This document shows, piece after piece, positions 43,893 to 44,244 of a stretch of 44,244 nucleotides of DNA. The stretch is from Priapulus caudatus (Eukaryota > Priapulida > Priapulimorpha > Priapulimorphida > Priapulidae): NCBI RefSeq assembly GCF_000485595.1, contig NW_014577614.1, positions 66,222-110,465 on the forward strand, in the 5' to 3' direction. The position numbers and the translations under genes were made by a program. How positions within the stretch are numbered: position 1 is the stretch's first letter; each line of letters begins with the position of its first letter. The notes beneath the pieces were generated by a model. The model was not told where the DNA came from and did not search any database. It saw only the letters and a list, made by a program, of their open reading frames with translations.

Positions 43893-44033
43893 TTTATTTT
43901 TTAATTTTTCTAATTTTTTATCTTATTCCATTTAATATTTTCCCAATAAACGCAAATATTAACAGATTTTATTTACAATTTTCATTACATTAATTATTTT
44001 GTAATTAAATTAAATTATTAGTGTAAAAATTTA

Positions 44034-44090
44034 ATTAGGGTTTAGGGTTAGGGTTTACGGGTTACTAGGTTTAGGTGTTAGGGAAGGGGT
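44034..44090. repeat. interstitial telomere-like (TTAGGG) stretch
   Basis: TTAGGGTTTAGGGTTAGGGT followed by decayed units (GGTTACTAGG, TTTAGGTGTTAGGG). It lies in AT-rich DNA after the Penelope element and is flanked by more repeat sequence, so it is not a chromosome end within this window. Confidence 0.75.
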
Positions 44091-44189
44091 AGTCACGCAA
44101 CCACCAGCACCATCAGCAGGCTGATCGACTGATCTCTATAATATAATAATTAATTATAAATATAAATATAATAGATTATATTATAGAGA

Positions 44190-44244
44190 TCGTGGGGCTG
44201 AGAGGGTCTATGTCCCCCCCGGGTACGCCGGAAGCGTAACCCCT
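44190..44244. repeat. start of a reversed copy of the 1.25-kb repeat
   Basis: AGAGGGTCTATGTCCCCCCC and GGGTACGCCGGAAGCGTAAC are the reverse complement, with indels, of the GGGACATAGACCCT and GGGTACGTTCCCGG blocks at 14237-14272 and 15500-15532. The copy continues beyond the window. Confidence 0.6.

Noticed and set aside
44034-44090. Chromosome end
   Set aside because: Only a few decayed TTAGGG units, with further repeat sequence after them; similar blocks occur at several internal positions.

Overview
The window is animal nuclear DNA. Genes are split by GT...AG introns, vertebrate-type TTAGGG fragments are scattered through it, there are long (GT)n and (AG)n microsatellites, and mobile DNA is dense. 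Together these suggest a non-arthropod invertebrate, probably marine; I cannot name the species. Two runs of N (18713-18737, 29147-29156), and repeat copies that differ from each other mainly by single-base indels, indicate a draft assembly with error-prone patches (about 10.8-15.8 kb and 36-44 kb).

Two host genes can be read, both on the + strand. At 229-8456 lies the 3' part of a harmonin (USH1C)-like PDZ scaffold gene. It has thirteen recognisable coding exons covering a PDZ1-like domain, a PDZ2-like domain, a serine-rich linker, PDZ3 and a C-terminal PDZ-binding tail. The exon block for PDZ2 lies upstream of the block for PDZ1, and the splice phases close only if the two blocks are swapped. 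This is either a scaffold mis-order or a real rearrangement. At 24900-32665 lies an apparently complete molybdenum cofactor sulfurase gene (MOCOS): eleven exons, 852 codons, an uninterrupted frame, the PLP lysine and the catalytic cysteine present.

Between and after these genes is a large repeat landscape. 10.5-12.65 kb is a 27-bp minisatellite. 13.25-15.8 kb is a 1.25-kb tandem duplication. About 16.6-17.1 kb holds a decayed minus-strand copy of a repetitive protein family. 18.88-21.0 kb has two 16-bp repeat arrays in opposite orientation. 21.3-24.5 kb is an island of nested fold-back (long inverted repeat) elements directly upstream of MOCOS.

Downstream of MOCOS are two related, apparently non-coding LTR elements on the minus strand (33.57-35.66 kb and 36.1-39.67 kb). 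They are separated by two inverted Penelope-type hairpins that resemble hammerhead ribozymes. Next comes a minus-strand fragment of a Penelope GIY-YIG endonuclease (39.88-40.2 kb). It is followed by a nearly full-length but broken Penelope-like element on the plus strand (40.2-43.4 kb) with reverse transcriptase and GIY-YIG domains. The window ends in a duplicated 3' flank, a tRNA B-box-like motif, a TTAGGG-like stretch and the edge of a reversed copy of the 1.25-kb repeat.

The host genes do not work together: one is a structural scaffold and the other is cofactor metabolism. No operon-like or defence-type system is visible. The most interesting material is the exon-order paradox and the fold-back and ribozyme-like retroelement structures.
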